Source: Hemicordylus capensis
Taxonomy: Eukaryota > Chordata > Lepidosauria > Squamata > Cordylidae
NCBI RefSeq assembly: GCF_027244095.1
Contig: NC_069657.1
Span: 7,574,001-7,638,000 of the forward strand
Length of the DNA: 64,000 bases
Direction: 5' to 3'
Numbering within the stretch: position 1 is the first letter of the stretch; every line of letters starts with the position of its first letter. The position numbers were made by a program, and so were the translations under genes. Of the stretch, positions 20,526-32,164 are shown one piece after another. Below the pieces are notes generated by a model. That model saw only the letters and a program-made list of their open reading frames with translations. It had not been told where the DNA came from and searched no databases.

Positions 20526-20832
20526 AAACCAGCAGACCTGGGCTTGAGAAAAATTGGGGTGGTGCCTCCCTGCCTGGGAACCCATTGTGTTCTTCTCTTT
20601 GATCTCCTTGAAGGAAGGATGGGACACGAAAATAGCCAACTAACAGAAGATATGCACACGTGATTTTCCCTTGATTTGGGGAGATATGGTCCTTGGTGGC
20701 GGGGCTGACCCTTGTGCATTGTTGAAATTCATTTTTAAACTATCTTGAAATTTGTGAGTTATGGGTTCGGTCAGACTTAAAGCAAATGAACATTCCTGCT
20801 GGTGGGGTGTTGCGTCCTTGTCTTCTTCCCAC

Positions 20833-20968
20833 CAGTGTTCCCTCTAACAAAGATTCCCAGATGTTGTTGACTACAACTCCCAGAAGCCCCAGCTGCAATG
20901 GCTTTTGCTTGGGGATTATGGGAATTGTAGTCATCAACATCTGGAAATCTCTATTAGAGGGAACACTG
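20833..20968. mobile_element. Foldback hAT MITE with perfect target duplication
   Basis: CAGTGTTCCCTCTAACAAAG at left and TATTAGAGGGAACACTG at right. CTTCCCAC flanks it on both sides (20825-20832, 20969-20976). CGRRF1 intron 5. Confidence 0.93.
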
Positions 20969-20976
20969 CTTCCCAC

Positions 20977-21819
20977 CCTGGGCCTGCTGGCGCTCAAGAC
21001 TTGTTGTGCAAATATAATTTAAAATGTCTGCGTTTCCATTTTTCTGGTAAAGAGGGAAAGGAAGGAGAACATTATGCTTTAAAAAAAAAACACCAACCGG
21101 AGATTCTTTACAAAGCATCTAGGGAAGAAAACCTCTCCTGGGGGACACTTGGGGTTGGAGGATCCCTCGTGGAGGGTTGCCCTCCCTCCTTTTTCCAGGG
21201 TGCCAAGGAGTGGAGGTTTTCCCTACTGCTTGTCTCCTTTTGAAGGGCTGCACCCTGGGAAAGGGGAGGAAGCACAGCCCTCCATGACGGCTCAGAGGGT
21301 TTCCCATGGAGGGCTGCCCTTCCTCCTCTTATGGGCATTTTTAGTCCTACTTAGGCAATGCCAGAGTTCCACCTCTGAAGCAAACTGGCCCTCCAGAGTG
21401 GATCAAAGGAGCACAGTGCAGCGTGCCACTGAAGAAGCCGATCCCGTCCAAAGCGGCTTCAGAAGCAAATATATTTCCTGCATGTAGGCCTGCTCTCTAC
21501 CAACAGGGCCTTGAATCCGAGCATGGACAAGGAGAAGTTTTTCTTAGGGCGGGTTCACACAGCCACCCCAAAGGTGGTACGCTGGGAACCAGAGCTCCCT
21601 GGCAAGCATACGTTCCTACCTGGTGAGTCATCTGAAGCCACCCAAGTCCTGTTCCCATGCTGTGTTGCCCAGATTCCCGCGACTTCTATAGCCAAGCTTT
21701 GAAATTGAGCGGAAGAGTATCTCAATTATGTGGCGGGGGGACTGGATTTGGGCAGCTTCAGACGGGAAGCCCATGGAATTCCTGGCCTGTGGGGCAGTAG
21801 TGTGAAGCTGAGCTTAGTC
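20977..21819 (+). other. CGRRF1 intron 5, middle part
   Basis: Holds two loosely mirrored G/C-rich blocks around GGAGGGTTGCCCTCCCTCC and GGAGGGCTGCCCTTCCTCC (about 21170-21330). No gene recognised. Confidence 0.4.
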
Positions 21820-21990
21820 TCTTATAATACTAGACCTGGGGTCATCCACTGAAAGAGGCGATGGAAATGTACATACTTGTGCAGCACACACTGAAGAATT
21901 CCCTGCCACGAGGTCTGGTGGCCGCTAGCTTAGTCGGCTTTCAAAGCGAATTGAAGAGATTCATTGAAGAGTGTTTAAGCCTTAGACCTA
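21820..21990 (+). repeat. CR1-type LINE fragment
   Basis: GAATTCCCTGCCACGAGGTC and GTGGCCGCTAGCTTAGTCGG align with the C-terminal end of CR1 (AATTCTCTGCCACAAGATGT in the copy at 46570). Short and decayed. Confidence 0.55.
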
Positions 21991-22118
21991 AATGGAAAAT
22001 ATAAATGACACTGTATCTCGGAATAACCAATTGTGGGAAGAGACAGTGAGAGAAAGAGATTGTCTTCATAAACTACTGGTGGGCTTCCTGGGGGCATCTG
22101 GCTGGTTGGCCCCTAGGG

Positions 22119-22206
22119 CAAGGGTTCTCGACCTTGGGTCCCCAGTCATTGTTGGACTATGACTCCCATAATCCCCAGCCACAGCGGTCAAGATTGAGAA
22201 CCCTTG
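22119..22206. mobile_element. Short foldback hAT MITE (CAGGGNTTCTCAA type)
   Basis: CAAGGGTTCTCGACCTTGGG at left, TCAAGATTGAGAACCCTTG at right, with GGGTCCCCAGT and CCCATAATCCCCAGCC inside. Flanks match at 5 of 8 only. Confidence 0.7.
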
Positions 22207-22360
22207 CCCTGAGAGGAACAGAACAGAACAGGACTGGAACTGAAATTGAAACAGATCCAGTGGGACTTCTCTTGTTTTATATGTTGCCTTCAACTTTGTC
22301 CAGCACTGTATGGGCAACTAAAGTGTTTGCACTGCGGTTTCTCCTCTTCCCCTCTTGCAG

Positions 22361-22669
22361 CAACTCTTCATGTCTGCCAACAACAGTGGCTCCCCTTTGA
22401 ACGTCCCTCCTCCAGGAGAGAGAACCAGAGTTGGCCAGCTGCTCGAAAAGGCTGGGTTGGAAGAGGATGAGCCGGAGTTGCCGGAGGAAGGCTGCAAGGA
22501 CTGCATCGTCTGCCAGAACAAGGCAGTCAACTGGGTGCTGCTCCCTTGCAGGCACACCTGCTTGTGTGACGACTGCATCCCCTATTTCCAGCAGTGCCCC
22601 ATGTGCCGGCAGTTTGTGGGAGAGTCCTTCCCCCTGTGTGGCCAAAAGGAAGGGGACCACAGAAGTTAG
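22361..22669 (+). CDS. CGRRF1: CGRRF1 exon 6: RING finger and stop
   Basis: Follows TCTTGCAG. Begins QLFMSANNSGSPLNVPPPGE, an acidic, variable linker, then the RING: KDCIVCQNKAVNWVLLPCRH, TCLCDDCIPYFQQCPMCRQF. The spacing C-x2-C-x11-C-x-H-x3-C-x2-C-x6-C-x2-C (protein residues 274, 277, 289, 291, 295, 298, 305, 308) is a full C3HC4 zinc-binding RING of the IAP/MUL1-like C-terminal kind. The protein ends about 20 residues later (KEGDHRS) at TAG 22667-22669, slightly shorter than the human tail. The linker is the least conserved part. Confidence 0.96.
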   Translation, partial: QLFMSANNSGSPLNVPPPGERTRVGQLLEKAGLEEDEPELPEEGCKDCIVCQNKAVNWVLLPCRHTCLCDDCIPYFQQCPMCRQFVGESFPLCGQKEGDHRS

Positions 22670-23254
22670 ATGGAGGCGTACGTCTTGGAGAAGAGCTGAG
22701 ATCCGGCAGCTGTGTTTGGAACAGGGGAAAGGCCCTTTTTGTGTGCTGTCTTCCACTTGGAGTGCTGGTGGTCCATGAGTAGACCAGATCGGAAGCAGTG
22801 TTTGCTGTTCCCCTTAGCAATCCATCCAGAAACAAAAACGTTACAGCTTGTGGATGCAGGAGCATGATTCTTGCCTTCTGGAGCAGTGTGAAAGGGCAAT
22901 CGTGGCAGGCAAAAGCAAGATGTTGAACTTGTATGCACGTGTGCGCACACCACACACACACAGACACAGAGCAACGTCTTGAGTATTTTCATGAAGTCTT
23001 ATTCAGAGGCTTATTCCGACAAACTGACACAGAGAGAACTTGCCAGAAAAGATACCCCCTTGGGGGACCTAGCTTAATATTCTTTATTTATATAAATGCT
23101 CAAGCAAGTAATGTTAGGATAGTTTGACTTCCAGCTGTTAGCAGCCTTGCGCTTTAAGTCTTAGCAAACAGAAAAGGAGAAATATATATATATATACACA
23201 CACACTAGTAAAAGAGCTTGCCATCTGCAAGCGTATGAACATTATATCTCTCTG
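22670..23254 (+). other. CGRRF1: CGRRF1 3'UTR and downstream DNA
   Basis: Unique-looking sequence after the stop codon. I see no canonical AATAAA in this stretch; an A/T-rich TTTATTTATATAAATGC at about 23080-23097 is the best variant candidate. A short (CA)n and a (TA)n/(CA)n run follow (22950-22970, 23183-23206). Confidence 0.45.
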
Positions 23255-23440
23255 TAATTCTAGTCTCTTTCTATCATGTTTGCCAATGAGAAGGTTTTCC
23301 TGCATTTTCCAGGACATTAATGAATTTTCCCCAGGGTTTGGATTTTTGTAGTCTGAGCAAGGTCTGGAGCCTTCCTGCAAAAACAGCAGGTTAATATTTT
23401 TCATGGTTTGGCCTGGGAGTTTCATGTCTGCATGAATCAG
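23255..23440 (+). repeat. Unnamed interspersed repeat, copy 2
   Basis: GCCAATGAGAAGGTTTTCCT, TTCCAGGACATTAATGAATT, TTGTAGTCTGAGCAAGGTCT and GGTTTGGCCTGGGAGTTTCA match the copy at 5580-5800 in order. Confidence 0.65.
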
Positions 23441-23449
23441 TTCACAAGC

Positions 23450-25490
23450 ATATTTATTTGTTTGTTTGTTTGTTCATTCGATTTACACACTGCCTTTCCT
23501 AAAGTGGCTCAGGGCAGTTTACATTAAAATCAAAAAGACATAACAATTAAACTTAAAAAACCATTTAAAAGCAAATTAAAATTAAAACTAGATATCATAA
23601 GCCAGGCTATAAAAAGTCTTTAAGGCTCTTCTGAAGGCCTCCAAGGACAATAATCCTCTTATATCCCTGGGGAGCCCATTCCACAACCCATGGCCAGCAA
23701 CTGAGAAGGCCTGATTCCAGGTCGCCCCTAGATGAACCAGTGGCACCCGAAGATGGCCCCCTCCTGATGATCTCAATGAGCGGTGGGGATCTTGTAGAGA
23801 AAGGTGCTCTCTCAGATAACCCACACCTAAGTCATCCAGGGCTTTAAAAGTAATAACTAGCACTTTGTACTTGGTCTGAAAAAATATCGGTAGCTAGTGC
23901 AGCTGTTTAAGAACAGGCATAATGTGGTCTCTCCCTGATACTCCACAGACCAATATGGCTGCCACATTTTTAACTAACTGAAGTTTCTGAACTACGTACA
24001 AAGGCAGCCCTTTGTAGAGTGCATTGCAGTAGTCTAGCCCGGAGGTTACCAGCTGGTGTACCACTGTATTCAGGTCATTCTCCTCAAGAAACGGGTGGAG
24101 TTGTTGAATCAATTGCAGCTGGTAAAACGCACTCCTGACCACAGCCTCAACTTGAGGCACCAGGGTGAGACCTGGGTCCAAGAGCAATCCTAAACTATGG
24201 ACCTGTTCTTTCTGGGGGAGTATAACCTCACCCAGAACAGGATGTTCTATCCCATCTTGCAGATAACAACCAATGAGCACCTCTGTCTTGCTTGGATTCA
24301 GCTTCAGTTTATTATCCCTCATCCAGCCCATTACTGCCTGTAGGCTGTCATTTTAGAGGCGAATGCCATTTCCTGATATTGATGACAAGGAGAAATTGAT
24401 TTCGGTGTCATCGGCATATCGCTAACATCCAGCACCAAATCCCCTGATGGCCTCACTCAGTGGTTTCCTGTTGATGTTAAAAACGTGGAGCCAGCTTGGT
24501 GTAGTGGTTAGAGTGCTGGACTAGGTCCGGGGTGACCCGAGTTCAAATCCCCATTCAGCCAGGATACTTGCTGGGTGACTCTGGGCCAGTCACTTCTCTC
24601 TCAGCCTAACCTACTTCACAGGGTTGTTGTGAGGAGAAACGTAAGTATGTAGCACACCGCTCTGGTCTCCTTGGAGAAAGAGCGGGATATAAATACATCA
24701 TCATAATAATTAATAATTAATAAAGCATTGGTGACAGAATGGAGCCCTGAGGGACTCCATATAGTAGCTCCTGTTTAGAAGAGCATCTATCACCAAGCAC
24801 CACCATCTGAAATCTGGCTGAGACATAGGAGCAGAACTACTTTAAAACAATACTTCCTGTCCCCAAATCGCTCAGGCAATCCAGAAGGATAACATGGTCA
24901 ATAGTATCAAAAGCTGCTGAGAGATCCAAAAGAACCAGCAGAGTCACACTCCCTCTGTCAATTCCCTGGTGAACGCCATCTATCAGGCTAACCCAGGCCA
25001 TCTCAACCCCATAGCCCACTCTAAAGCCAATTTAAAATGGGTCTAGGTAATCAGTTTCCTCCAAGACCACTTGGAGCTGGTCAGCCCCCACCCTCTCAAT
25101 CATCTTACCCAATCATGGGAGGTTGGAGACAGGCCTCTAATTATCCACCACCAGGGCATCCAGAGTGGACTTCTTAAGAAGGGAGTCTAACCACTGCCGC
25201 CTTCAAACAAGGTGGCATCCTGCTCTCCCTTAGTGAGGTATTAATGATATCAACTAGGCCAGCTCCAGCTACCTCCCTGCAAGATGAAGTCAGCCACGTT
25301 GGGCAAGGATCCAAAGAACAGGTGGTAAGCTCCAAGCAGTTTGTCCACATCCTCGGGAGTCTCAACCTGAAACTGATCAATTTCATCTTGCAATAGGGAT
25401 TGCCTAGCTGGATGCTCAGAAATACTGGAGTCCAGGACAGCCTAAATGTGAGAAGTTTTGTCTGCAAAGAACTGATTGAATGTGTCACAG
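23450..25490 (-). mobile_element. L2/CR1-group LINE, minus strand, split by a SINE
   Basis: Minus frames give MGWMRDNKLKLNPSKTEVLI, QKEQVHSLGLLLDPGLTL, LVTSGLDYCNALYKGLPLYV, DRGSVTLLVLLDLSAAFDTI and related text. The order of pieces is complete from the end of the RT N-terminus to the 3' end, but with stops. The tRNA SINE at 24487 interrupts it. Confidence 0.9.
24487..24722 (+). mobile_element. tRNA-derived SINE inserted in an L2-group LINE
   Basis: GGAGCCAGCTTGGTGTAGTG head, GAGTTCAAATCCCCATTCAG B box, body GTGACTCTGGGCCAGTCACT and end GGGATATAAATACATCATCA. This is the cleanest full-length copy of the family in the window. Confidence 0.9.
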
Positions 25491-25494
25491 TGAG

Positions 25495-25770
25495 ACATTG
25501 AGGCTATTCTCACGATCACTGGAAAGCGGGCCAAGGGAGCTTAGCCTACTTCCCAGGCATCATGGGAAACCCCGGGCTCTCAGGCGAGCCTGGTGCTCCA
25601 AAGACAGCTAGCCCGACTAATTCCCCCTCCCCTTACATGAGGTTAGTAGAGCAAGTGCTCCGATAAACTCATCTGGTTGCCCGTGGGTCGCCACGGTGTG
25701 CAGCAACACACGAGTAGACCCCCAACCGGGAGGCTAAGCCCACTCTCCCCGCAGACCCCATTGAGGTGCT
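25495..25770. repeat. Unnamed DNA-transposon-like repeat (GAGGCTATTCTCACGAT end)
   Basis: Begins GAGGCTATTCTCACGATCAC, an end also seen at 58478 and, inverted, at about 56756-56772. GC-rich interior with GGGAAACCCCGGGCTC. Right edge not defined and no duplication seen. Confidence 0.5.
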
Positions 25771-26332
25771 TCACAGCAATCATGTAAAGTGCCTCGTTCT
25801 TTTTGGAAACAGATTTGAAACAGAAGGGGCTTGAGTTTGGTAAAAGCTAGTGCAGTGCCAAGTGTGAGCTGCCACGTTTGAAAAGACCCCACCCCCCGCC
25901 ACCAAAGCAACCTGAAATCAAGATATTTATTGATCTGCAATAGATCTGCCTTGTTTATCTTTCACCATGAAAGGTGAGTTTCCAGCAGGTGGTTTTCTTT
26001 GAGTAAATCCCATGAATGAATTATATAGTCCCTGCCTAATATGGTGTCCTAACTCACTTTTGGTATGAGTTTTTACGTGGTATGACTACACAACAGTACA
26101 TAATTTATTATAGACATATTACATAGCATAAATATTGCATATACATGTTATTGAAGAGACTTGTATTCCACTTTCTGACTAGAGCCCCCAAACCAGCCCA
26201 CACCATTAAATAAACTGCTACGAATAATTGATAGCCATACACTTAAAACCCGTTGAGCTGAACTTTTCCCTGTCTCTTCCCTCCAGATTACACGTGCTAA
26301 TTCTATTGAAAGGTCTCTCACTACTTACAGCA
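25771..26332. other. Intergenic, unassigned
   Basis: No gene or repeat recognised. Confidence 0.45.
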
Positions 26333-26622
26333 GGGTGGTAGCAAGCATGAATTGTCCTCTTTGCTAAGCAGGGCCTGCCTTGGTTTGCATTTGAATGGGG
26401 TGTAACGTGTGAGCACGGTAAGATATTCCCATCGGGGGATGGTGCCTCTCTCCTTGTGTGCAGAAGGTTCCCAGTTTCCTCCCTGGCAGCATCTCCAAGA
26501 TAGGGCTGAGAGAGACTCCTGCCTGCAACCTTGGAGAAGCCGCTGCCAGTCTATGTAGACTACACTGAGCTAGATGGACCAAGGGTCTGACTCGGTAGAA
26601 GGCAGCTTCATCCTATGTTCCT
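26333..26622 (+). mobile_element. Composite 5S/tRNA SINE, plus strand
   Basis: GCTAAGCAGGGCCTGCCTTG and CATTTGAATGGGG (5S-like), then a worn tRNA-like module, then CCTTGGAGAAGCCGCTGCCA and the AGGCAGCTTCATCCTATGTT tail. Confidence 0.85.
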
Positions 26623-26631
26623 ACCTTTGTG

Positions 26632-26692
26632 GCTGGGGATGATGGGAGTTGTAGTCCAGCAGCATCTGGGGACCCAAGCTTGAGAACCCGTA
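26632..26692. repeat. hAT MITE half-element (CAGGGNTTCTCAA type)
   Basis: Only the right arm: ATGATGGGAGTTGTAGTCCA, GCATCTGGGGACCCAAGCTT and GAGAACCC. Confidence 0.65.
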
Positions 26693-27159
26693 ACTTCCAG
26701 TGTCTGCTTCAGGAAGACCTTTTCACCACTCCTTCCACCCTGAACCACCCACCGCCACAATCCTATTCAGGCTTCTAATCTTTTAACATGTTTAAATCTG
26801 AGCACACATTGGCCTCTTAAGTGAACAATGAGCAGGGATCCACCAATTTAGGCTTAGCTCACTAGCCAGCCATTATGTGTGGCTGCCACCCTCGGATTCT
26901 TTTGTGGCCCACAGGCAGCAGAGAGCTTAGGAGAGAAGGGTTTCTTCTACCATTTGCACTGGGAGAGGGAGATGGCAAGGAACAGGGAGGACCCTCTCCA
27001 ACTCAGAACAATTTCCTGCTGTTTCTTAGCTTCTAAAAATGAGATCTGGGAGGTGCTGGGTGTCCTGCTCACCAGAGAGCTGGGGACACTTGCCACTGGC
27101 AAGTGGATTTGCAGATGCCTGTCAATGAAGCAACTTCCCAGCATTTTTTGTACATTTGA

Positions 27160-27560
27160 TTGATTGATTAAGTGCCGTCAAGTTGGTGTTGACTCTTAGC
27201 GACCACATAGATAGATTCTCTCCAGGATGATCTGTCTTCCACTTGGCCTTTCAGGCCTCTCAGTGTGCATTCATTGCTTTCGTAATTGAGTCCATCCACC
27301 CTGCTGCTGGCCATCCTCTTCTTCTCTTTCCTTCCACTTTCCCCAGCATTATGGACTTCTCAAGGGAGCTAGGTTTTCACTTTGTGTCCAAAGTATGCTA
27401 GTTTGAGCCTGGTCATTTGTGCCTCAAGTGAAAATTCTGGATTGATCTGCTCTATGATCCATTTGTTTGTTTTCCTGGCTGTCCATGGTCTCCTCAACAG
27501 TCTTCTCTAGCACTCCAATTCAAAAGGGTCAATGCTTTTTCTATCTTGCTTCTTCAGAGG
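27160..27560 (-). mobile_element. Bov-B LINE 3' end fragment
   Basis: Minus strand carries the C-terminal Bov-B text (as in 946-1380); on the plus strand GTGCCGTCAAGTTGGTGTTG starts the 3' end and ATAGATAGATTCTCTCCAGG follows. Heavily truncated. Confidence 0.85.
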
Positions 27561-28101
27561 TGCACATACATGCATTATTTTTTGGCAGTTGCACAGAGAT
27601 CCTGCCTCAGGCCCCTTTTAATTTTGAACATTCCTGGAACCAACTGGCTCCCAGTGGAGCACATGTGTGACACTATCCATTTCAGTATGTGTTAAAAACA
27701 TCATGTCTGGTGAACGCTATACTGGAAAGGGGACCTCATGTCATGCCTAACACACTGAGAAAGGAAAAATGCCTTTGGGGGGAGAACAGAACCCAAGTCC
27801 TTGCAAGGCAGAGGCTCTTGTGTGGTCCCAGCATTAAGCAATTCGGCAAAGCCAGGCTCTTCTCTTCCTGATGATGACTGCTAGTAAGAACCATCCTCTG
27901 GGAAGAACATCCCTGTGCTTCTTCCTGGCCACTCTGCTCCGGTTTCCAGCCTCCCTGCATCACTCCCTGCCTGCCTCCAAGAATCTCTGCAGCTGCCCAG
28001 TTTTCCCCACCCCACTGGTGCTGGGGCAGCATTGAAAGAACCCCACCCCACTGCACCACCTGTGGAAATTATCCCATTAGCTGCCTCCTTGGGGGTGGGG
28101 G
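27561..28101. other. Intergenic, unassigned
   Basis: C-rich in the last part; no gene or repeat recognised. Confidence 0.45.
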
Positions 28102-28389
28102 TAGAGTTGCCATGTCCCCCGAAGTTCCAGGTTTCACCCGGATTTCAAGCATCTCAGCCAGCTTGCTTAGCCCCAGATTTCAGATTTCACTGTTTTGTTC
28201 TTTTTTTTTTATTTTTATTTTTTATTTTTATAAAGCAAAACTCCAGCCCTTGTAGAAGTGGAGTTATGGTGCAAAATGTGCAGTCACTCTTCTGCTCAGA
28301 AATTATTTCCAAGCCAATTTGCATAATTGGCTTGGAAATAATATGTAAATGAGGCACCCGGATTTGGAAAGCCAAAATATGGCAACCCT
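28102..28389. mobile_element. hAT-like element of the GGGTTGCCA family, diverged
   Basis: TAGAGTTGCCATGTCCCCCG at left and AAATATGGCAACCCTC at right. The left third shares CACCCGGATTTCA with 4340 and 10878; the middle has mirrored AATTATTTCCAAGCCAATT / AATTGGCTTGGAAATAAT around 28300-28343. Confidence 0.7.
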
Positions 28390-28852
28390 CCGGCCTCCAT
28401 GGAAGGGGATTCCAATGTGCACCTTCTGCATCTTCCGAAGTGCACAGTCCTAACTGGGAGGGTAGGAGAAGCAGGGGGCGCTTCCCTCCACCCACACGCG
28501 GGAGCTGGGAACAAATGCTGGGCTCGCTGCTGCCATCCACCTCACAGACGAGCCTTTCCCCCTCCTACCTTGCTTGTAGATTTTTCGCGATGGCCAACTG
28601 GGAGCGCGTACAGCTCCCAAAATAGGGCCGGAGGCTTCTCCTGCCCTAGTACCCATCTAAGAACAGTCTTTGTTGGTTTCTATGCGGTGAGTGGCTCTTC
28701 TGCCTGACCTTATATCTGGTGGGAACAGAATTCAATGACAGCAGGGGAGATGCTTGAGACAACGAAACAACGATGCTTGAGACAACGAAAGAGACCCACT
28801 AATGCTTGCTGTTAAATGTGCATCCTGCTCTTCCTCCAAAGCCAGTGAGAGT

Positions 28853-28981
28853 CAGTGAGGTGTAGTGGTTAGAGTGCTGGACTAGGACTGGGGAGACCCG
28901 AGTTCAAATCCCTGTTCAAAACATAACCATGTATACCACTCTGGGCTCCTTGGAAGAAGAGCCAGATATACATGTAAAAAA

Positions 28982-29010
<29 letters not shown>
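28853..29010 (+). mobile_element. tRNA-derived SINE, internally deleted
   Basis: GTGAGGTGTAGTGGTTAGAG and GAGTTCAAATCCCTGTTCAA head, then a shortened body (CACTCTGGGCTCCTTGGAAG) and an (ATAA)n tail. Confidence 0.8.
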
Positions 29011-29013
<3 letters not shown>

Positions 29014-29044
29014 AACAAGAAGAAGAAGAAGAAGAAAGAAAGAA

Positions 29045-29440
29045 AAACAAGTGAAAATAATCGACATAGTAATACCAGGGGATAGCAGAATAGAAGAAAA
29101 AATAGAAAAAATCACCAAATAGAAAGATCTACAAATTGAAATTGAAAGGCTGTGGCAGAAAAAGACCAAAATAATCCCAGTGGTAATTGGCGCCCTGGGT
29201 GCAATTCCAAAAGACCTTGAAGAGCACCTCAGCACCATCGGGGCCACAGAAATCACCATCAGCCAATTACAAAAAGCAGCTTTACTGGGAACAGCCTATA
29301 TTCTGCGACGATATCTATAACAATTGACAATAAAATTCAGCCATCCCAGGTCCTTGGGAAGGACTTGATGTCTGTGTAAAACAAACCAGTCAATAACACC
29401 TGTCTGACTGTGTGAACAAGAAATAATAATAATAATAAAA
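29045..29440 (+). mobile_element. Dong/R4-type LINE, 3' end fragment
   Basis: Reads IIDIVIPGDSRIEEK, DLQIEIERLWQKKTKIIPVV, AIPKDLEEHLSTIGATEIT and ISQLQKAALLGTAYILRRYL, the C-terminal end of the element at 62299-63929, including the downstream part of the restriction-like endonuclease. It ends in AATAATAATAATAATAA. Confidence 0.85.
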
Positions 29441-30077
29441 TAGGAACATCGTTTTAGCCCCCTGGGAGCCCTGTGAGGTAAGTTAGGCCGAGATGGTGGC
29501 TTGCCCAAGCCTAACCAGTGGATGTCATATCTAAGCTGTAATTGGAACCCAGATCTGTCCACAGCTGAAACCCAGACATTCTACAAGTTGTGCTGCACCT
29601 AATATTTTCCTGAGTCATATTCATAGGAAATAGTCTTTCTTTGGAGTGACAAATGTGAAATTGTTTTGTGATGGGAAATCGTTGCCTCTCCCCATCCCTC
29701 CGTTCCCAAGAACAAAGGCGTGTTTGCTAACAGAAATGTTTCTAGTATATGTTTATTTCTTGTACTAAGGGGTCTCGGTTGCTTGCTTTCAGCCTGTTTT
29801 GCAATCTCATTGAACAACAGAGGTCACAACTCAGCCTCTGAACCTGCTTTCACTGCCAAGGCACTTCTCTAGAAGTCCTGCGCACTTTCTTCGCCCGATG
29901 GAGTGATCACCAACACCTCACAACCACGTGGAATTAGGGCGAGAGACTTCAGGGGCAGGGTTGTCGTTTCCCAGAGATATCAGCAGCTGAGGCCTTGCTT
30001 TGCAGGCTGAGGTTTGGCCTCTGGCATCTCCACGTGTCTGGTCTGACTTGGAAGAAGGAAGATGCACACGTTCAAGA
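29441..30077. other. Intergenic, unassigned
   Basis: No gene or repeat recognised. Confidence 0.45.
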
Positions 30078-30335
30078 GATGCAGCAGCAGGGAAATGCTT
30101 GACTAACAAGCATGAGGTTGCCTGTTCGAATCCCTGCTGGTATTTTCCCCAGACTATGGAAAACACCTGTATTGGGCAGCAGCGATATAGGAAGATGCTG
30201 AAAGGCAACATCTCATACTATGTGGGCGGAGGCAATGGGAAACCCCTCCTGGATTCTACCCAAGACAACCACAGGTCTCTGTGGGTGCCAGGAGTCAAAA
30301 TCGACTCAACAGCACACTTGACCTTGACCTTTAGT
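30078..30335 (+). mobile_element. Sauria-type SINE, full length
   Basis: tRNA-like part GCAGCAGCAGGGAAATGCTT with a B-box-like GTTCGAATCCC, body CAGCAGCGATATAGGAAGAT and ATTCTACCCAAGACAACCAC, and a Bov-B-like 3' end GTCAAAATCGACTCAACAGC. Confidence 0.88.
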
Positions 30336-30790
30336 GCCATCAAAGTGCTTCCCATGACAATAACCAAGCCAGTGCCTCGTCCAGGTAACCCTGCCTGCAT
30401 TGTGTCTCTTGGTCATGCAAGAGGCTGACGCAAAGATGGAACCCTGGATCTGGCGCACAGGTGGGTGTCCAAATGTATATGTTACTACTGTAAAGGCCAT
30501 GACATCTTTCAGGCAGGGCGAGCATCCTGATGTTGCTGCCTGCCACATCCCTTACTTCAGCCCAGGGGTGGCCCTTCTGTGTGACAAGCTGGGACAATCT
30601 CCTCCGGCAGCAGAGGATTGGGGCGCCAACAAGGCAGCAAGAAGCCCCTTGCTGGGGTGCCCAGGGCCGCTCTTGGAGACCTGTCTGAGCCTTGCAAGGA
30701 GCCCCTCCCCCCACTCTCCTTGCCATGCTTACAAGGAGCACAGAGAGAGGAGCCTGCTTGACTCCGAAAGGGGGCTGGCCCCCAGTGGAG

Positions 30791-30899
30791 TAGGGATGTG
30801 CAAACAGGTTCAATCTCCAACCCAACCCCCCCGGTTTTACTTTCGAACCAGTCTGGAGGTCCATAAAGGGCCTCCAAACTGGTACTGTGCACATCCCCA
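30791..30899. mobile_element. Short TAGGGATGTGCAC-family element
   Basis: TAGGGATGTGCAAACAGGTT at left and CTGTGCACATCCCCA at right, 109 bp. Interior keeps GAGGTCCATAAAGGGCCTCC. Flanking 8-mers do not match. Confidence 0.72.
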
Positions 30900-31260
30900 T
30901 CGTTTGCTTTGCCAGCCTCTCAGGCTGTTCCTCAGCTGTCAACCTCTAGGCTGAGGAAATGCGGGGTTCCTTGAAATGAGGGATGAGAGGCTGAGCTGTA
31001 ACTCTTCACAGATGGCTCTGTTGTGTTGGCAAGCACGCCGCATGTTTGCTTAATTAGTCGCATGTCATATTGAAAGCTAAAGCATGTTTGCGTGCCACAG
31101 TATGTGAGCACAGTTGGTCCTATAGCCCTCTGCCTTCCTATACAGGGATGGGTCTCCAAGCGGGAAGGAAGCTGGTCCTGGGCGCTGTGGCCCCTTCCTG
31201 ACTCCTCCCAGTGTGGGAGATAAGGTGACAAGGTAGCAGCCCCTCCCATTTGGCACATTC
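30900..31260. other. Intergenic, unassigned
   Basis: No gene or repeat recognised. Confidence 0.4.
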
Positions 31261-31566
31261 GGAAGCTGCCTTCTACCTCGGTCAGGCCCTTGGTCCATCT
31301 AGCTCAGTATTGTCTACCCAGACTGGCAGCGGCTTCTCCAAGGTTGCAGGCAGGAGTCTCTCTCAGCCCTATCTTGGAGATAACAAGGAGGGAATCTGGG
31401 ACCTTCTGCATGCAAACATGCAGGTGCTCTTCTCAGAGCAGCCCCATCCCCAAGGGGAATATCTTCCAGTGCCTCACATGTGGTCTCCCATTCAAATGCA
31501 AACCAGGGCAGACCCTGCTTAGCAAAGGGGACAAGTCATGCTTGCAACCACAAGACCAGCTCTCCT
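31261..31566 (-). mobile_element. Composite 5S/tRNA SINE, minus strand
   Basis: On the plus strand GGAAGCTGCCTTCTACC starts it, GCAGACCCTGCTTAGCAAAG is the 5S-like part and ACAAGACCAGCTCTCC the head end. Confidence 0.87.
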
Positions 31567-32164
31567 CATTCCAAGAGGCAGCAGACCCCACCAAAATATG
31601 GAGGCCATTCACCTGGTATTGGGGGGGGGGCTTAGCTTATGTGCCCAATGGAGTACATACTTTTTCCAGGTTCCATCTCCAGCTACTGAAGTCTGAGTAA
31701 GATCTCTGCCTCTAGTGGACAAACCAATGATCTGCCTCAATAGAAAGCAGCTTCAAGTGTTAAATGTTCTCTCTTGGTTGGTTTCCAGATTACACCCTGC
31801 AACAAGGTCATGGCGGATCTCAGAAGTGTGCTTCCACACTTCCTGCGTTGTGACACCACAGTCCCTGTGCTGTGACAGCAGGGTGCCGTTCACATTTCTG
31901 ATGCCTTGTTTCGAATTTAATTGCTGCGATAAAGTGCTATGACGTTGGTATAAAACTATGAAGTCAGCATTAAAAAGTTGCTTGTTTTTTCGGGTTGTTA
32001 GTTTGCTCGAGACTGCTCCCCCTGCTGTTTACCTTTTGAATGCAATTTGTCTGAATGGAAACATTTTGCTGCTGTTGATCAGCTAATCTTGAAAGTGCCC
32101 TAGTGGCAAATTCCAAAACTCCTAGCTGTGTTTTTAGAAATGACATCTAAATCATTCTTTACTA
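31567..32164. other. Intergenic, unassigned
   Basis: No gene recognised; a G10 run lies at 31621-31630. Confidence 0.45.
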
